Below the pieces are notes generated by a model. That model made no database searches, was not told the origin of the DNA, and saw nothing but the letters and a program-made list of their open reading frames with translations. Both the position numbers and the translations under genes were made by a program. Shown in pieces: positions 1 through 7,079 of a stretch of 9,287 bases of DNA; positions within the stretch are counted from its first letter, which is position 1; each line of letters starts with the position of its first letter. The stretch comes from Micrococcaceae bacterium UBA6021. GTDB lineage: Bacteria; Actinomycetota; Actinomycetes; Actinomycetales; Micrococcaceae. The stretch is taken from NCBI GenBank assembly GCA_002427975.1, contig DIZT01000018.1, positions 392-9,678 of the forward strand, written 5' to 3'.

Positions 1-526
1 TCTGCACAGGACAGGCCTGGGAGGATGCCAGCAGCACAGCGTGGGCCGGCAGCGATGAACAGGCCTCCTTGTGACCTGTGAAGGCTGTGAACGTCCGCGG
101 CATCCCGCGCAGGACAGGGTCCGCCATGCCTGCCTCTGTCAGCTCGATCTCCACTGCACCCAGGGGCTCGCCGAACGTCCTGTCGATCACGGCGCCCTGG
201 TGTGTGCCCAGGGTGCCAACCCCGTAACAGGCGCCGAGGAAGGGGAAGTCCTGGGCGACGATCCGGTCCAGGAGCCCGGCAAGTTCCCGTTCCACGCGGT
301 GCTGGGTTCCGCTCTTGTGGTCTGCCGGGTCGGTGGAGGTGAACGGACTGCCGCCCACAATCACGCCTGAGTATTCGGCCAGCTCCAGGTCGGGGAGGGG
401 AGCTGCCTCAAGCCGGATGCGCCGCAGCTGACCGGGCGTGAGTCCGCCGTACCTGAGGTAGGCGGCGTACTCATCCTCTGCGGCGGCATCTTCGGCCCGG
501 GAGGCCAGGAGCAGGAAAGGCTTCAC
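1..526 (-). CDS. Class I glutamine amidotransferase (GMP-synthase-like GATase domain), 3' part outside window
   Basis: The minus strand is open from a GTG at 526 to the window edge, giving 175 codons that start VKPFLLLASRAED. The central segment FLGACYGVGTLG (residues 96-107) is the nucleophile elbow of class I glutamine amidotransferases, with Cys100 as the expected catalytic cysteine. IVGGSP (56-61) is the usual upstream strand and oxyanion-hole region, and the HK of TGHKEA (about 150-155) lies where these enzymes have a conserved loop. The catalytic His-Glu pair would be further downstream, beyond the window. Stand-alone proteins of this type are usually about 230-250 residues and release ammonia from glutamine for a partner enzyme; here the acceptor is unknown. 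The GTG start has no strong Shine-Dalgarno but puts the first beta strand (PFLLLAS) at the N-terminus as expected. It begins 94 nt after the SnoaL-like gene on the same strand; no terminator with a T-run lies between them. Confidence 0.85.
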   Translation of the reverse strand, partial: MKPFLLLASRAEDAAAEDEYAAYLRYGGLTPGQLRRIRLEAAPLPDLELAEYSGVIVGGSPFTSTDPADHKSGTQHRVERELAGLLDRIVAQDFPFLGACYGVGTLGTHQGAVIDRTFGEPLGAVEIELTEAGMADPVLRGMPRTFTAFTGHKEACSSLPAHAVLLASSQACPVQ

Positions 527-620
527 AGGCTAAGTGTGCCTGTGGCCCCAGCTCAACGCCAGAGTGCAGCCCAGCACCGGACTGGAGCCCAGCGCCAGGG
601 CAGGTCTCCCAGTCCTGCTG

Positions 621-1061
621 TCAGTGGCTGGCAGGCTGCGCGAGGGATCGCCGGGACTGCGGCTTCGCGGCAGGGTCTGCGTGGCGGTGGACCAGTTTCC
701 AGTAGCCGTCTTCGCGCCGGAAGATGCTGGTCACCCGGAGGGCGAACTCCTCCGCGATGGCGGCGCTCTCCAGACGGGCCCGGAAGTGTTCCGTCTCGAC
801 CAGGTAGGCCGTGTCGCGTGCAGTGTAGGACGTGATGGTGTCGAACCCGAGCATCTCGCCGTCCTGGAACTGCCGGGACGCCTGGTCCAGCCGGGCCTCC
901 ACCTGGGCCCAGCCGCGTGCGATACCGCCGAACGGGTTGGCGAGCGTGACGTCGTCGAGCCTGGAATACAGGTCCTTGACGGCACCGGGATTCCCGCGGG
1001 TGATCTCCGGAACGGCCAGGTGGTAGCGGTGTACTTCTTCTTCAAAACTGGGTGCGAGCAT
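621..1061 (-). CDS. SnoaL-like / NTF2-like domain protein (DUF4440 type)
   Basis: This is a 146-residue protein from ATG 1061 to TGA 621. The pattern fits the NTF2-like/SnoaL cone fold: an N-terminal helix (about 5-35), DDVTLANPFGGIARG (36-50), where such proteins have the D-x-x-x-x-x-P-F-G-x-x-x-G turn, an H/E-rich strand (about 86-98), and a closing pair of strands RVTSIFRREDGYWKLVHRHAD (109-129), typical of DUF4440/SnoaL_3 proteins. The family includes small isomerases, hydrolases and stress-related proteins of unknown role, so no reaction can be assigned. The start is chosen because GGAGG (1068-1072) sits 6 nt upstream; a longer frame back to 1127 would run into the end of the carboxylase gene and has no fold-like sequence. 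The gene starts 19 nt after the accA3 stop and is almost certainly co-transcribed with it. The last 17 or so residues (AAKPQSRRSLAQPASH) look disordered. Confidence 0.8.
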   Translation of the reverse strand: MLAPSFEEEVHRYHLAVPEITRGNPGAVKDLYSRLDDVTLANPFGGIARGWAQVEARLDQASRQFQDGEMLGFDTITSYTARDTAYLVETEHFRARLESAAIAEEFALRVTSIFRREDGYWKLVHRHADPAAKPQSRRSLAQPASH

Positions 1062-1067
1062 GGGGTG

Positions 1068-1072
1068 CCTCC
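1068..1072 (-). promoter_or_regulatory. Shine-Dalgarno of the SnoaL-like gene
   Basis: GGAGG on the minus strand lies 6 nt before ATG 1061, in the 19-nt space after the accA3 stop. It decides the start against the longer open frame that begins at 1127. Confidence 0.75.
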
Positions 1073-1080
1073 GGCAGGGT

Positions 1081-2895
1081 CTAGTCTTCGATCGTGGCGA
1101 TGACGGCGCCGGCCGAGACCGTTTCACCGGCCGTGGCGACGAGGCCGGTAATCGTGCCGGAACGGTGGGCGGTCAGGGGCTGTTCCATCTTCATCGCTTC
1201 GAGCACCACCACCAGGTCACCTTCTGCCACGACGTCGCCGTTGGCCACGGCAACCTTGACGATGGTGCCCTGCATCGGGGAGGTCAGCGCATTGCCGGTG
1301 GCGGCCGCAGCTGCGCCGCCCGAGCGGAGCCGTTTCTTGGACTTGCCGGACTTCGCGCCGGCGCCGGAACCCGTCCCGATCGATCCAAGGGACGCCGGCA
1401 GGACAACCTCGAGGCGCTTGCCTCCCACTTCAACCACCACACGCTGGCGTTCACCGGCGTCGTCACTGGCTTCAGCGGTCCCGTCCGGCGACCAGGCGGG
1501 AATGTTGTTGACGAACTCGGTTTCAATCCAGCGGGTGTGGATGCTGAACGGCCCTTCCGCGGGGGCGAAGGCCGGGTCTGAAACGACGGCGAGGTCGAAC
1601 GGGATCACGGTGGGGATGCCCTCCACCACCATTTCCTGCAGGGCCCGGCGTGAACGCTGCAGGGCCTGGGCGCGGGTGGCGCCGGTGACGATCAGCTTGG
1701 AGAGCATGGAATCGAAGTTGCCGCTGATGACGTCGCCCTGCTCCACGCCTGAGTCGATCCGGATCCCCGGGCCGGTGGGGTTCTTCAAAGTGGAGATAGT
1801 GCCCGGTGCAGGCATGAAGTTGCGGCCCGGGTCCTCGCCGGTGATGCGGAATTCGAACGAGTGTCCGCGGACCTCGGGATCGCCGTAGCCGAGCTCCTCG
1901 CCGCGGGCCAGCCGGAACTGTTCTCGGACCAGGTCGATGCCCGTGACTTCCTCGGAGACGCAGTGCTCCACCTGGAGGCGGGTGTTGACCTCGAGGAAGG
2001 AGATGGTGCCGTCCTGGCCCACTAGGAACTCGCAGGTCCCGGCGCCGACGTAGCCGGCTTCCTTCAGGATCGCCTTGGAGGATTCGTACAGGCGGCGGTT
2101 CTGCTCTTCGGTGAGGAACGGGGCCGGGGCTTCCTCAACGAGTTTCTGGTTGCGGCGCTGCAGGGAGCAGTCGCGGGTGGATACGACAACGACGTTGCCG
2201 TGGGCGTCCGCGAGGCACTGCGTTTCGACGTGGCGCGGGGCGTCGAGGAAGCGTTCGATGAAGCACTCGCCGCGGCCGAAGGCTGCAGTGGCCTCACGGA
2301 CGGCAGACTCGAAGAGTTCAGGGATTTCTTCGCGGGTGCGGGCCACCTTGATGCCGCGTCCGCCGCCACCGAAGGCGGCCTTGATGGCCACGGGCAGACC
2401 GAACTTGTCCACGAATTCGAGGATTTCCTCGGCGGACTGCACAGGATCGGCGGTGCCGGGGACCTGGGGTGCGCCAACTTTCTCGGCGATGTGCCGGGCC
2501 TGCACCTTGTCGCCGAGGGCGGTGATGGCGTCAGGGGAGGGGCCGATCCAGGTGATGCCGGCCTCGATGACCTTGGCGGCGAACTGGGCGTTTTCGGCTA
2601 GGAATCCGTAACCGGGGTGGATGGCGTCTGCGCCGGACTGGCGGGCGACGTCAATGATCTTGTCCATCACCAGGTAGGACTCAGCGGCGGTGTTGCCCCC
2701 GAGGGAGTAGGCCTCGTCGGCGAGCCTGACATGGAGCGCGTCGCGGTCCGGATCGGCGTAGACAGCTACGGACGCAATGCCCTCGTCGTGTGCAGCGCGG
2801 ATGATGCGCACTGCGATTTCGCCTCGGTTTGCGATCAGCACCTTGGTGAGGTTCGACTGCGCGGGACTGGCGGACTGATCCAAATTTGCTGACAA
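1081..2895 (-). CDS. accA3: Acyl-CoA carboxylase alpha subunit (biotin carboxylase + biotin carboxyl carrier protein), AccA3-like
   Basis: A 604-residue alpha subunit of acetyl/propionyl-CoA carboxylase. It uses ATP and bicarbonate to carboxylate its own biotin, and a separate beta subunit (AccD type, not in this window) transfers the carboxyl group to acyl-CoA to make malonyl- or methylmalonyl-CoA. Domains in order: biotin carboxylase N-terminal domain ([14 protein letters not shown] from residue 18; [10 protein letters not shown] 93-102), ATP-grasp domain (glycine-rich loop [12 protein letters not shown] 173-184; [12 protein letters not shown] 300-311), biotin carboxylase C-terminal domain ([18 protein letters not shown] about 349-366), a Gly/Lys/Ala-rich linker (about 505-535), and a biotinyl domain with EAMKM, Lys569 being the biotin attachment site. 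All key motifs are intact and the length is normal for actinobacterial alpha subunits. The start is TTG, supported by AAGGAG 5 nt upstream. In Mycobacterium tuberculosis accA3 also lies near maf, which supports the AccA3 assignment. The exact acyl-CoA substrate is set by the beta subunit and cannot be read here. Confidence 0.95.
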   Translation of the reverse strand: MSANLDQSASPAQSNLTKVLIANRGEIAVRIIRAAHDEGIASVAVYADPDRDALHVRLADEAYSLGGNTAAESYLVMDKIIDVARQSGADAIHPGYGFLAENAQFAAKVIEAGITWIGPSPDAITALGDKVQARHIAEKVGAPQVPGTADPVQSAEEILEFVDKFGLPVAIKAAFGGGGRGIKVARTREEIPELFESAVREATAAFGRGECFIERFLDAPRHVETQCLADAHGNVVVVSTRDCSLQRRNQKLVEEAPAPFLTEEQNRRLYESSKAILKEAGYVGAGTCEFLVGQDGTISFLEVNTRLQVEHCVSEEVTGIDLVREQFRLARGEELGYGDPEVRGHSFEFRITGEDPGRNFMPAPGTISTLKNPTGPGIRIDSGVEQGDVISGNFDSMLSKLIVTGATRAQALQRSRRALQEMVVEGIPTVIPFDLAVVSDPAFAPAEGPFSIHTRWIETEFVNNIPAWSPDGTAEASDDAGERQRVVVEVGGKRLEVVLPASLGSIGTGSGAGAKSGKSKKRLRSGGAAAAATGNALTSPMQGTIVKVAVANGDVVAEGDLVVVLEAMKMEQPLTAHRSGTITGLVATAGETVSAGAVIATIED

Positions 2896-2900
2896 GGCGT

Positions 2901-2906
2901 CTCCTT
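2901..2906 (-). promoter_or_regulatory. Shine-Dalgarno supporting the TTG start of accA3
   Basis: AAGGAG (minus strand) with a 5-nt spacer to the TTG at 2895-2893. There is no ATG or GTG near the N-terminus before the first conserved strand, so this site fixes the unusual start codon. Confidence 0.8.
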
Positions 2907-2948
2907 CTTTCCTTCAGGGAGCCTAGCGCGATTTTGTGGGTTCCGCCG

Positions 2949-2975
2949 ATATTACTTGCGGTTTCCGCGTGTAAA
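2949..2975 (-). promoter_or_regulatory. Candidate promoter of accA3 (-35 TTTACA, -10 TAATAT)
   Basis: On the minus strand TTTACA (2975-2970) matches the vegetative -35 hexamer at five of six positions, and TAATAT (2954-2949) matches the -10 at four of six. The spacer is 15 nt, shorter than the usual 17, so the call is tentative. A start near 2942 would give a leader of about 45 nt ending in the accA3 Shine-Dalgarno. This A/T-richer patch lies inside the 129-bp gap between maf and accA3, where a separate promoter is expected. Confidence 0.4.
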
Positions 2976-2986
2976 CGGGCATGACT

Positions 2987-3003
2987 TTGTAGGGAACCTA
3001 CAA
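2987..3003. promoter_or_regulatory. Candidate operator: 17-bp inverted repeat TTGTAGG-GAA-CCTACAA
   Basis: Two perfect 7-bp arms, TTGTAGG (2987-2993) and CCTACAA (2997-3003), are separated by 3 bp. The size and dyad symmetry fit a site for a dimeric regulator. It lies about 12 bp upstream of the proposed accA3 -35 box, in the only sizeable gap of this region, and shows no T-run that would make it a terminator. The regulator is not known. TetR-type FasR controls carboxylase genes in Corynebacterium, but I cannot say that this sequence matches its site. Confidence 0.55.
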
Positions 3004-3024
3004 TTGGCCGGAAAATCGCCGCAA

Positions 3025-3699
3025 TTATTCCGCGGACCACAGCTCCGTGATGCGCACGTTTGCGTGCCCCAGGAGACTGCGCAGGGTGGACACTGACAGG
3101 CCGACGACGGCGTGCGGGTCCCCGTCCACCTTCCGGATGAACGCCCCGCCCAGGCCGTCGATGGTGAAGGACCCGGCACAGTGCAGGGGTTCGCCCGTGG
3201 CGATGTATGCGTCGATCTCTTCCGGATCCATGTCCGTGAAGTGGACCTCGGCTGAGGCGACCGCCCCGAGCGTGGCGCCGGATCCCGGTGCCGTTGCGTC
3301 GTCGTCGTACGCCCCGCCGTCGGCCTCAACATCGGCCGCCGTTGCGCGGCAGTCCACCAGCCAGTGCCCGGTGTGCAGTACGCCGCTGTTGTCGCTCATC
3401 CGCAGCATCCGTTCGCGGGCGACGGCGGCGGTGTACGGCTTGCCGTGCGCCTCGCCGTCGAACTCGAAAACGGAGTCGCAGCCGATGACCAGCGCGCCTT
3501 CCGCTTCCGGCAGCGCCGCCACGGCCTCGGCCTTGGCGCGTGCCAGCAGCAGCGCGGTGTCGTGCGGATCCGTGACCCCGTAGCGGGCCTGGACCGCGTC
3601 CTCGTCCACATCGGAGACCAGCACAGAGTGCCGGATGCCGGCGTCGGCCAGGAGCTTGGTGCGGGCGGGGGACTGGGAGGCAAGGATGAGGCGGGTCAC
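3025..3699 (-). CDS. maf: Maf-type nucleoside triphosphate pyrophosphatase
   Basis: A 224-residue cytoplasmic Maf/Ham1-superfamily protein. Family members hydrolyse non-canonical or excess NTPs (such as dTTP, UTP or m7GTP) to the monophosphate and pyrophosphate, and are linked to septum inhibition when overproduced. Visible motifs: N-terminal phosphate-binding LASQSPARTKLL (6-17), GCDSVFEFDG with acidic Asp75 (73-82), GKP (86-88), and YIATGEPLHCAGSFTIDGLGG (165-185), the conserved Tyr...GEP...AG.F.I.G.G signature. Typical Maf proteins are about 190-210 residues; the extra length is an Asp/Ala/Gly-rich stretch at about 118-148 in the middle of the domain. The start is GTG at 3699, giving the correct first strand (TRLILAS), with only a weak Shine-Dalgarno. 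It begins 9 nt after the MMPL stop, so it may be translated from the same mRNA. The subfamily (dTTP/UTP type versus m7GTP type) is not clear from sequence. Confidence 0.9.
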   Translation of the reverse strand: MTRLILASQSPARTKLLADAGIRHSVLVSDVDEDAVQARYGVTDPHDTALLLARAKAEAVAALPEAEGALVIGCDSVFEFDGEAHGKPYTAAVARERMLRMSDNSGVLHTGHWLVDCRATAADVEADGGAYDDDATAPGSGATLGAVASAEVHFTDMDPEEIDAYIATGEPLHCAGSFTIDGLGGAFIRKVDGDPHAVVGLSVSTLRSLLGHANVRITELWSAE

Positions 3700-3708
3700 C
3701 GTTTCAGC

Positions 3709-6234
3709 CTAGTGGACGGGTTGGCTGAGGTCTTCCGGAGCCTTGTCGCCGCGTTCCAGCCGGGCGCCTTCCACGTCCACGTCCGGGAGGAGCCGGTCCA
3801 GCCACGTCGGCAGCCACCAGGTCTTTTCGCCGAGCAGGTACATCACGGCCGGCACGATGGTCATCCGGACCACAAAGGCATCCAGCAGCACGCCGAACGC
3901 CATGGCGAAGCCCAGCGGCCGGACCATGGTCAGGTGGCTGAAAATGAACCCGGCAAACACGCTCACCATAATGATCGCCGCGGCAGTCACCACAGCAGCT
4001 GCGTGGCGGAATCCGATGCGCACCGCCTTTTTGGCCGGTGCGCCGTGCATGTAGGACTCCCGCATGCCCGACGCGATGAAGACCTGGTAGTCCATCGCCA
4101 GGCCGAACAGCACACCGATCAGGATGATGGGGAGGAAGCTCAGGACCGCGCCGGGGTTGGCGACGTCAAACACGGTGCCCAGCCAGCCCCACTGGTAGAC
4201 GGCCACCACCAGGCCGAACGCCGCGGCCAGGGACAGCAGGAATCCGCCGGTTGCCAGGAGGGGGACCACAATGGAGCGGAAGACCAGCAAAAGAAGGAGA
4301 AGGGAAAGTCCGACGACGATCGCCAGGTACGGCGGCAGGGCGTCGCCGAGTTTTGTGGAGACGTCGATGTTGCCGGCGGTCTGCCCCGTCAACCCAATGG
4401 TGACTCCGGTCTCCGACCGGATCTGCGTGCCGCGTTCGCGGAGTTCGCGGACCACCTGCACGGTGCCGGCCTTGGCCGGTCCTTCTTTGGGGATGACCTG
4501 GAAAACCGCGGTGCTGCGGTCTTCGCTCAGTGCCACCGGTACGGCGGCCACCACGTTGCCCACGCCCCGAAGCCGGTCGGCGACGTCATACTGCAGCTCT
4601 TGGGCCTTGGCCGCGTCCAGGCCCGCCGGGAACTCCGCTACCACCACGATGGGCCCGGTGACGCCCTCGCCGAAGCTGTGCGCGGTGACGGCATATGCCT
4701 GGTAGGCCTCGGATTCCACAGGCTCAGAACCGCCGTCGGGCAGGGCAAGCTGGAGCTGCGCGGCAGGCAGGGCCAATGTGCCCAGCAAGAGCACGCCGGC
4801 GACGAGCGCCACCACCGGGTGCCTGGTGACCAGGCCGCCCCAGCCGCGGGTGCTCTTCTCCTGGTCTGTGGCCTGGTCTGCCGCCTCATGGCCGGTCTCG
4901 GCATTGTGGGCCTCGGCCTTGGCCCATGCCCGCCGGGAAATGATGCGGCGCCCGATCAGGGACAGCATCGCCGGAGTCAGGGTCAGCGCCACCAGCACCG
5001 CTACGGCGACGGTGCCGGCTGCTGCCAGGCCCATGACGCTCAGGAACGGGAGTCCCGGTACCACCAGGGCAGCCAGGGCGATGATGACGGTCAGGCCGGC
5101 GAAGAGTACGGCGTTGCCCGAGGTTCCGGTGGCGCGCGCCACCGATTCCTCCGGGCCCATCCCCGCCAGCAGCTGGGTCCGGTGCCGGTTGACGATGAAC
5201 AGTGAGTAGTCGATGCCGACGGCCAGGCCCAGCATAAGCGCCAGCATGGGTGAGATGGAGCTCATGTCGAAGGCGCCGGACAACGCGAAGGTGATACCGA
5301 CGCCGACTCCGACGCCGATGATTGCCATCAGCAGCGGCAGGCCCGCGGCGATGAGCGTGCCAAGCATCAGGATCAGGACCAAAGCGGCCACGCCGACGCC
5401 GATGATTTCTGCGGTGCCGAAGAGTTCCGAAATGTCTTCGGTGATTTCTTTGCTGGCCAGGGCCTTGATGCCTGCCGAAGACACCCCGTGCGCGATGTCC
5501 TGGACCTGCTGGCGCACTGCGGGTGTCAGGCCGTTGATGGAGGTGTTGAACTGCACCTGGGCCACAGCGGCCTGGTTGTCCTGCGAGACGAACCGGATCC
5601 CGCCGGAGGCCTCCGCCTGCCGCTTGCCCAGGTCAAGTTTGGCCTTCGCGGCGGCCAGTTCCTGCGTGCCGGCGTCAAGCTGTGCCCTGCCTTGCGCCAG
5701 GGCGGCCTTCTGTGCTCCCAGCCGGGTTTCGATCACGGCAGCGGACGCCCCGGCAGCCGTGAGCTGCTGCTCCGCGGCACTGAGCTGCGCGGCTCCGGCG
5801 TCGAGCTGGGCGCGGGAAGCGTCCAGGCGGGCCTGGCCCGCTGCGAGCTGTTGCTCGCCGTCGCTGATGGCCTGTCCGGCCTGGTCCAGCTGGGCCTGGG
5901 TGGCGAACGGATTCACCGTTGCCTTGACCTCCGGCAACGCAGCCAGCTTGTCCAGGGATTCCTTGACGGCGGCGCGGCCCTGGTCAGTGAAACCGCCCGC
6001 GGGGGCTTCGAAGACGATGGTGGCTGAGCCGCCCGAGGCCGATGGAAGTTCCTGCTTCAGCTTGTCCGCGATGCGCTGCGTCTCGGTGCCGGGGATCTGG
6101 AAATTATTGGACAGGGTTCCGTGGAAGGCAGCAGCGGAGCCGCCGACGGCCACCAGGACCGCGAGCCAGAGCGAAATGACCAGCCAACGGTGACGGTAGG
6201 AGAACTTACCAAGGCGGTAGAGCAGCAGGGCCAT
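3709..6234 (-). CDS. MMPL-family (RND superfamily) membrane transporter with coiled-coil first loop
   Basis: An 841-residue inner-membrane protein of the MMPL/YdfJ type, probably a proton-driven exporter of a lipid or other hydrophobic compound. The two-fold RND layout is clear: TM1 about 15-37, a large outer loop 38-272, TM2-6 about 275-425, a charged cytoplasmic link 428-465, TM7 about 470-493, a second outer loop 494-632, and TM8-12 about 634-801. Asp-Tyr pairs in TM4 (GLAVGIDYSLFIVNR, D342-Y343) and TM10 (GLAMDYQVFIASGMRE, D715-Y716) are the proton-relay residues known in MmpL proteins. The first loop carries a heptad array with Leu at 116, 130, 137, 144, 151, 158 and 172 to 200, so a long helix or helical hairpin is likely. 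The ATG is 1 nt past the tetR TGA with no clear Shine-Dalgarno, which suggests translational coupling. The adjacent TetR is the likely repressor. The substrate is unknown. Confidence 0.93.
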   Translation of the reverse strand: MALLLYRLGKFSYRHRWLVISLWLAVLVAVGGSAAAFHGTLSNNFQIPGTETQRIADKLKQELPSASGGSATIVFEAPAGGFTDQGRAAVKESLDKLAALPEVKATVNPFATQAQLDQAGQAISDGEQQLAAGQARLDASRAQLDAGAAQLSAAEQQLTAAGASAAVIETRLGAQKAALAQGRAQLDAGTQELAAAKAKLDLGKRQAEASGGIRFVSQDNQAAVAQVQFNTSINGLTPAVRQQVQDIAHGVSSAGIKALASKEITEDISELFGTAEIIGVGVAALVLILMLGTLIAAGLPLLMAIIGVGVGVGITFALSGAFDMSSISPMLALMLGLAVGIDYSLFIVNRHRTQLLAGMGPEESVARATGTSGNAVLFAGLTVIIALAALVVPGLPFLSVMGLAAAGTVAVAVLVALTLTPAMLSLIGRRIISRRAWAKAEAHNAETGHEAADQATDQEKSTRGWGGLVTRHPVVALVAGVLLLGTLALPAAQLQLALPDGGSEPVESEAYQAYAVTAHSFGEGVTGPIVVVAEFPAGLDAAKAQELQYDVADRLRGVGNVVAAVPVALSEDRSTAVFQVIPKEGPAKAGTVQVVRELRERGTQIRSETGVTIGLTGQTAGNIDVSTKLGDALPPYLAIVVGLSLLLLLLVFRSIVVPLLATGGFLLSLAAAFGLVVAVYQWGWLGTVFDVANPGAVLSFLPIILIGVLFGLAMDYQVFIASGMRESYMHGAPAKKAVRIGFRHAAAVVTAAAIIMVSVFAGFIFSHLTMVRPLGFAMAFGVLLDAFVVRMTIVPAVMYLLGEKTWWLPTWLDRLLPDVDVEGARLERGDKAPEDLSQPVH

Positions 6235-6235
6235 G

Positions 6236-6919
6236 TCAGAGCCGTTCTTTGAGGAGGGTGGAGGTGGCGGGGCCAGGGTTCAGTGCCGGGGCGGTTGCCG
6301 GGCTGCCGAAGCCGGAACCCAGGTGTCCGATGGAGTCAATGAGGAGTTGGCGCAGGACGGCTAGCGATCCGGGGGACAGATCGGCCCCGCACCGTACGAA
6401 CCACACGTCCATGGCAGCCTTTCCGCAGGCGATGACGGAGCCTGCCAGCGAACGCAGATAGAGTTCGTCCACTTCGGTGCCCGGCGTCCCGGCGAATCGT
6501 TCCCGGGCTGCAGTGATGATCTGTTCGGTGCAGTGATCCCAGGCTTCGAGTTCGGAGCGGGACAATACCGCGTTGCCCTGCGTAAGGGTGAAGAGCTCGG
6601 CCAGGGGAGCCACCGTCATGGGGTCTGCCAGTTGCATAAGGGCGGCGCGCGCGGATTCCAGGATGGGCTCATCGGCGGGGCGCTGCCGGAACTGCTGAAG
6701 GGCGTTGTCCAGGAATCCGTGCGTCACTGACGCGAGGGCGGCTTCGGTGCTGCTGAAGTAGTTGAAGAACGTGCGGCGCGAGATCCCTGCGGCATCGGCG
6801 ATGTCCTCAACCGTGAAGTTTCCCGGGCCTTTCCCCTTGAGCAGCGCCAATGCCGCGGCCGTGATCGCTTGGCGGGTCGCTGCTTTGTTCAGTTCACGTC
6901 GGGAGGCGGGTTCGGGCAT
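6236..6919 (-). CDS. TetR-family transcriptional regulator, likely repressor of the MMPL exporter
   Basis: A 227-residue protein with the N-terminal TetR DNA-binding domain: helix 1 about 9-29 (RRELNKAATRQAITAAALAL), then VEDIADAAGISRRTFFNYF (37-55), the helix-turn-helix with the family's Y-F ending, followed by an all-helical ligand domain and a Pro/Ala-rich tail (about 205-220). Two Cys residues (about 130 and 165) lie in the ligand domain, but no ligand can be named. The ATG at 6919 has no Shine-Dalgarno; instead a -10 box lies 6 nt upstream, so the mRNA is probably leaderless. The stop is separated by 1 nt from the MMPL start, making a two-gene operon in which a ligand of TetR probably induces its own exporter. 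A perfect palindrome between -35 and -10 of its promoter fits autorepression. Confidence 0.9.
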   Translation of the reverse strand: MPEPASRRELNKAATRQAITAAALALLKGKGPGNFTVEDIADAAGISRRTFFNYFSSTEAALASVTHGFLDNALQQFRQRPADEPILESARAALMQLADPMTVAPLAELFTLTQGNAVLSRSELEAWDHCTEQIITAARERFAGTPGTEVDELYLRSLAGSVIACGKAAMDVWFVRCGADLSPGSLAVLRQLLIDSIGHLGSGFGSPATAPALNPGPATSTLLKERL

Positions 6920-6925
6920 AAAAGT

Positions 6926-6955
6926 ACACTACGTGCAAATTTGCACGCCGCGCAA
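6926..6955 (-). promoter_or_regulatory. tetR-MMPL promoter (-35 TTGCGC, -10 TAGTGT), leaderless
   Basis: On the minus strand TTGCGC (6955-6950) and TAGTGT (6931-6926) are 18 bp apart. The TAnnnT -10 form is common in actinobacteria. The expected start, about 7 nt after the -10, coincides with the A of the tetR ATG at 6919, which agrees with the missing Shine-Dalgarno. The spacer contains the palindromic operator. Confidence 0.6.
6932..6947. promoter_or_regulatory. Probable TetR operator: perfect 16-bp palindrome CGTGCAAATTTGCACG
   Basis: All 16 positions are self-complementary. The site fills the space between the proposed -35 and -10 of the tetR promoter, 12 bp from the tetR start codon. 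A bound dimer would block RNA polymerase, the usual design of autoregulated tetR-exporter operons. It is also 133 bp upstream of the divergent secreted-protein gene, which could be affected too, but no promoter for that gene is evident here. Confidence 0.75.
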
Positions 6956-7067
6956 GTTGATTCACAGGAAGATAACAGCTTGCCGACAGGTCCGACCGAA
7001 CTTACCGGTAAAGACTGGAAGGGTCCCATCAGAGACACCATGACCAGCCGCATTGCACGGCAGATCC

Positions 7068-7072
7068 AGGAG
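7068..7072 (+). promoter_or_regulatory. Shine-Dalgarno of the secreted repeat protein
   Basis: AGGAG with a 7-nt spacer to ATG 7080. It decides this start over an in-frame TTG at 7053, which lacks such a site. No convincing -35/-10 pair was found in the 160 bp between the divergent tetR and this gene. A 10-bp palindrome TTACCGGTAA (7002-7011) is present but of unknown meaning. Confidence 0.75.
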
Positions 7073-7079
7073 ACAAAGA

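Noticed and set aside
71..370. A plus-strand frame of 99 codons near the left edge
   Set aside because: It lies opposite the glutamine amidotransferase frame, which carries a recognisable nucleophile elbow.
524..532. TAGCCT directly before the GTG of the amidotransferase as a -10 box, with TTGAGC 18 bp upstream
   Set aside because: The start site would fall inside the coding sequence after the GTG, leaving no other start before the first core strand.
579..615. Inverted repeat GGACTGG / CCAGTCC after the SnoaL-like gene as a terminator
   Set aside because: Only 7-bp arms, a 23-nt loop and no T-run on the minus strand; could be chance in GC-rich DNA.
1062..1127. N-terminal extension of the SnoaL-like gene to 1127
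   Set aside because: It overlaps the biotinyl-domain coding end of accA3, has Arg/Pro/Ser-rich shadow sequence, and the GGAGG supports ATG 1061.
1094..1888. A 264-codon plus-strand frame opposite accA3
   Set aside because: Antisense shadow; the minus strand encodes an intact carboxylase with all catalytic motifs.
3364..5205. A 613-codon open frame on the plus strand
   Set aside because: It is antisense to the MMPL and maf genes, rich in His, Gln, Gly and Asp, with no domain or membrane pattern; long antisense frames are common in high-GC DNA.
5213..6193. A 326-codon plus-strand frame opposite the N-terminal half of the MMPL gene
   Set aside because: Ser/Ala/Pro-rich shadow of the heptad-coding region; the minus strand has clear transporter motifs.
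7002..7011. TTACCGGTAA palindrome upstream of the secreted-protein gene
   Set aside because: Only 10 bp and without a promoter around it; too short to call an operator without conservation data.
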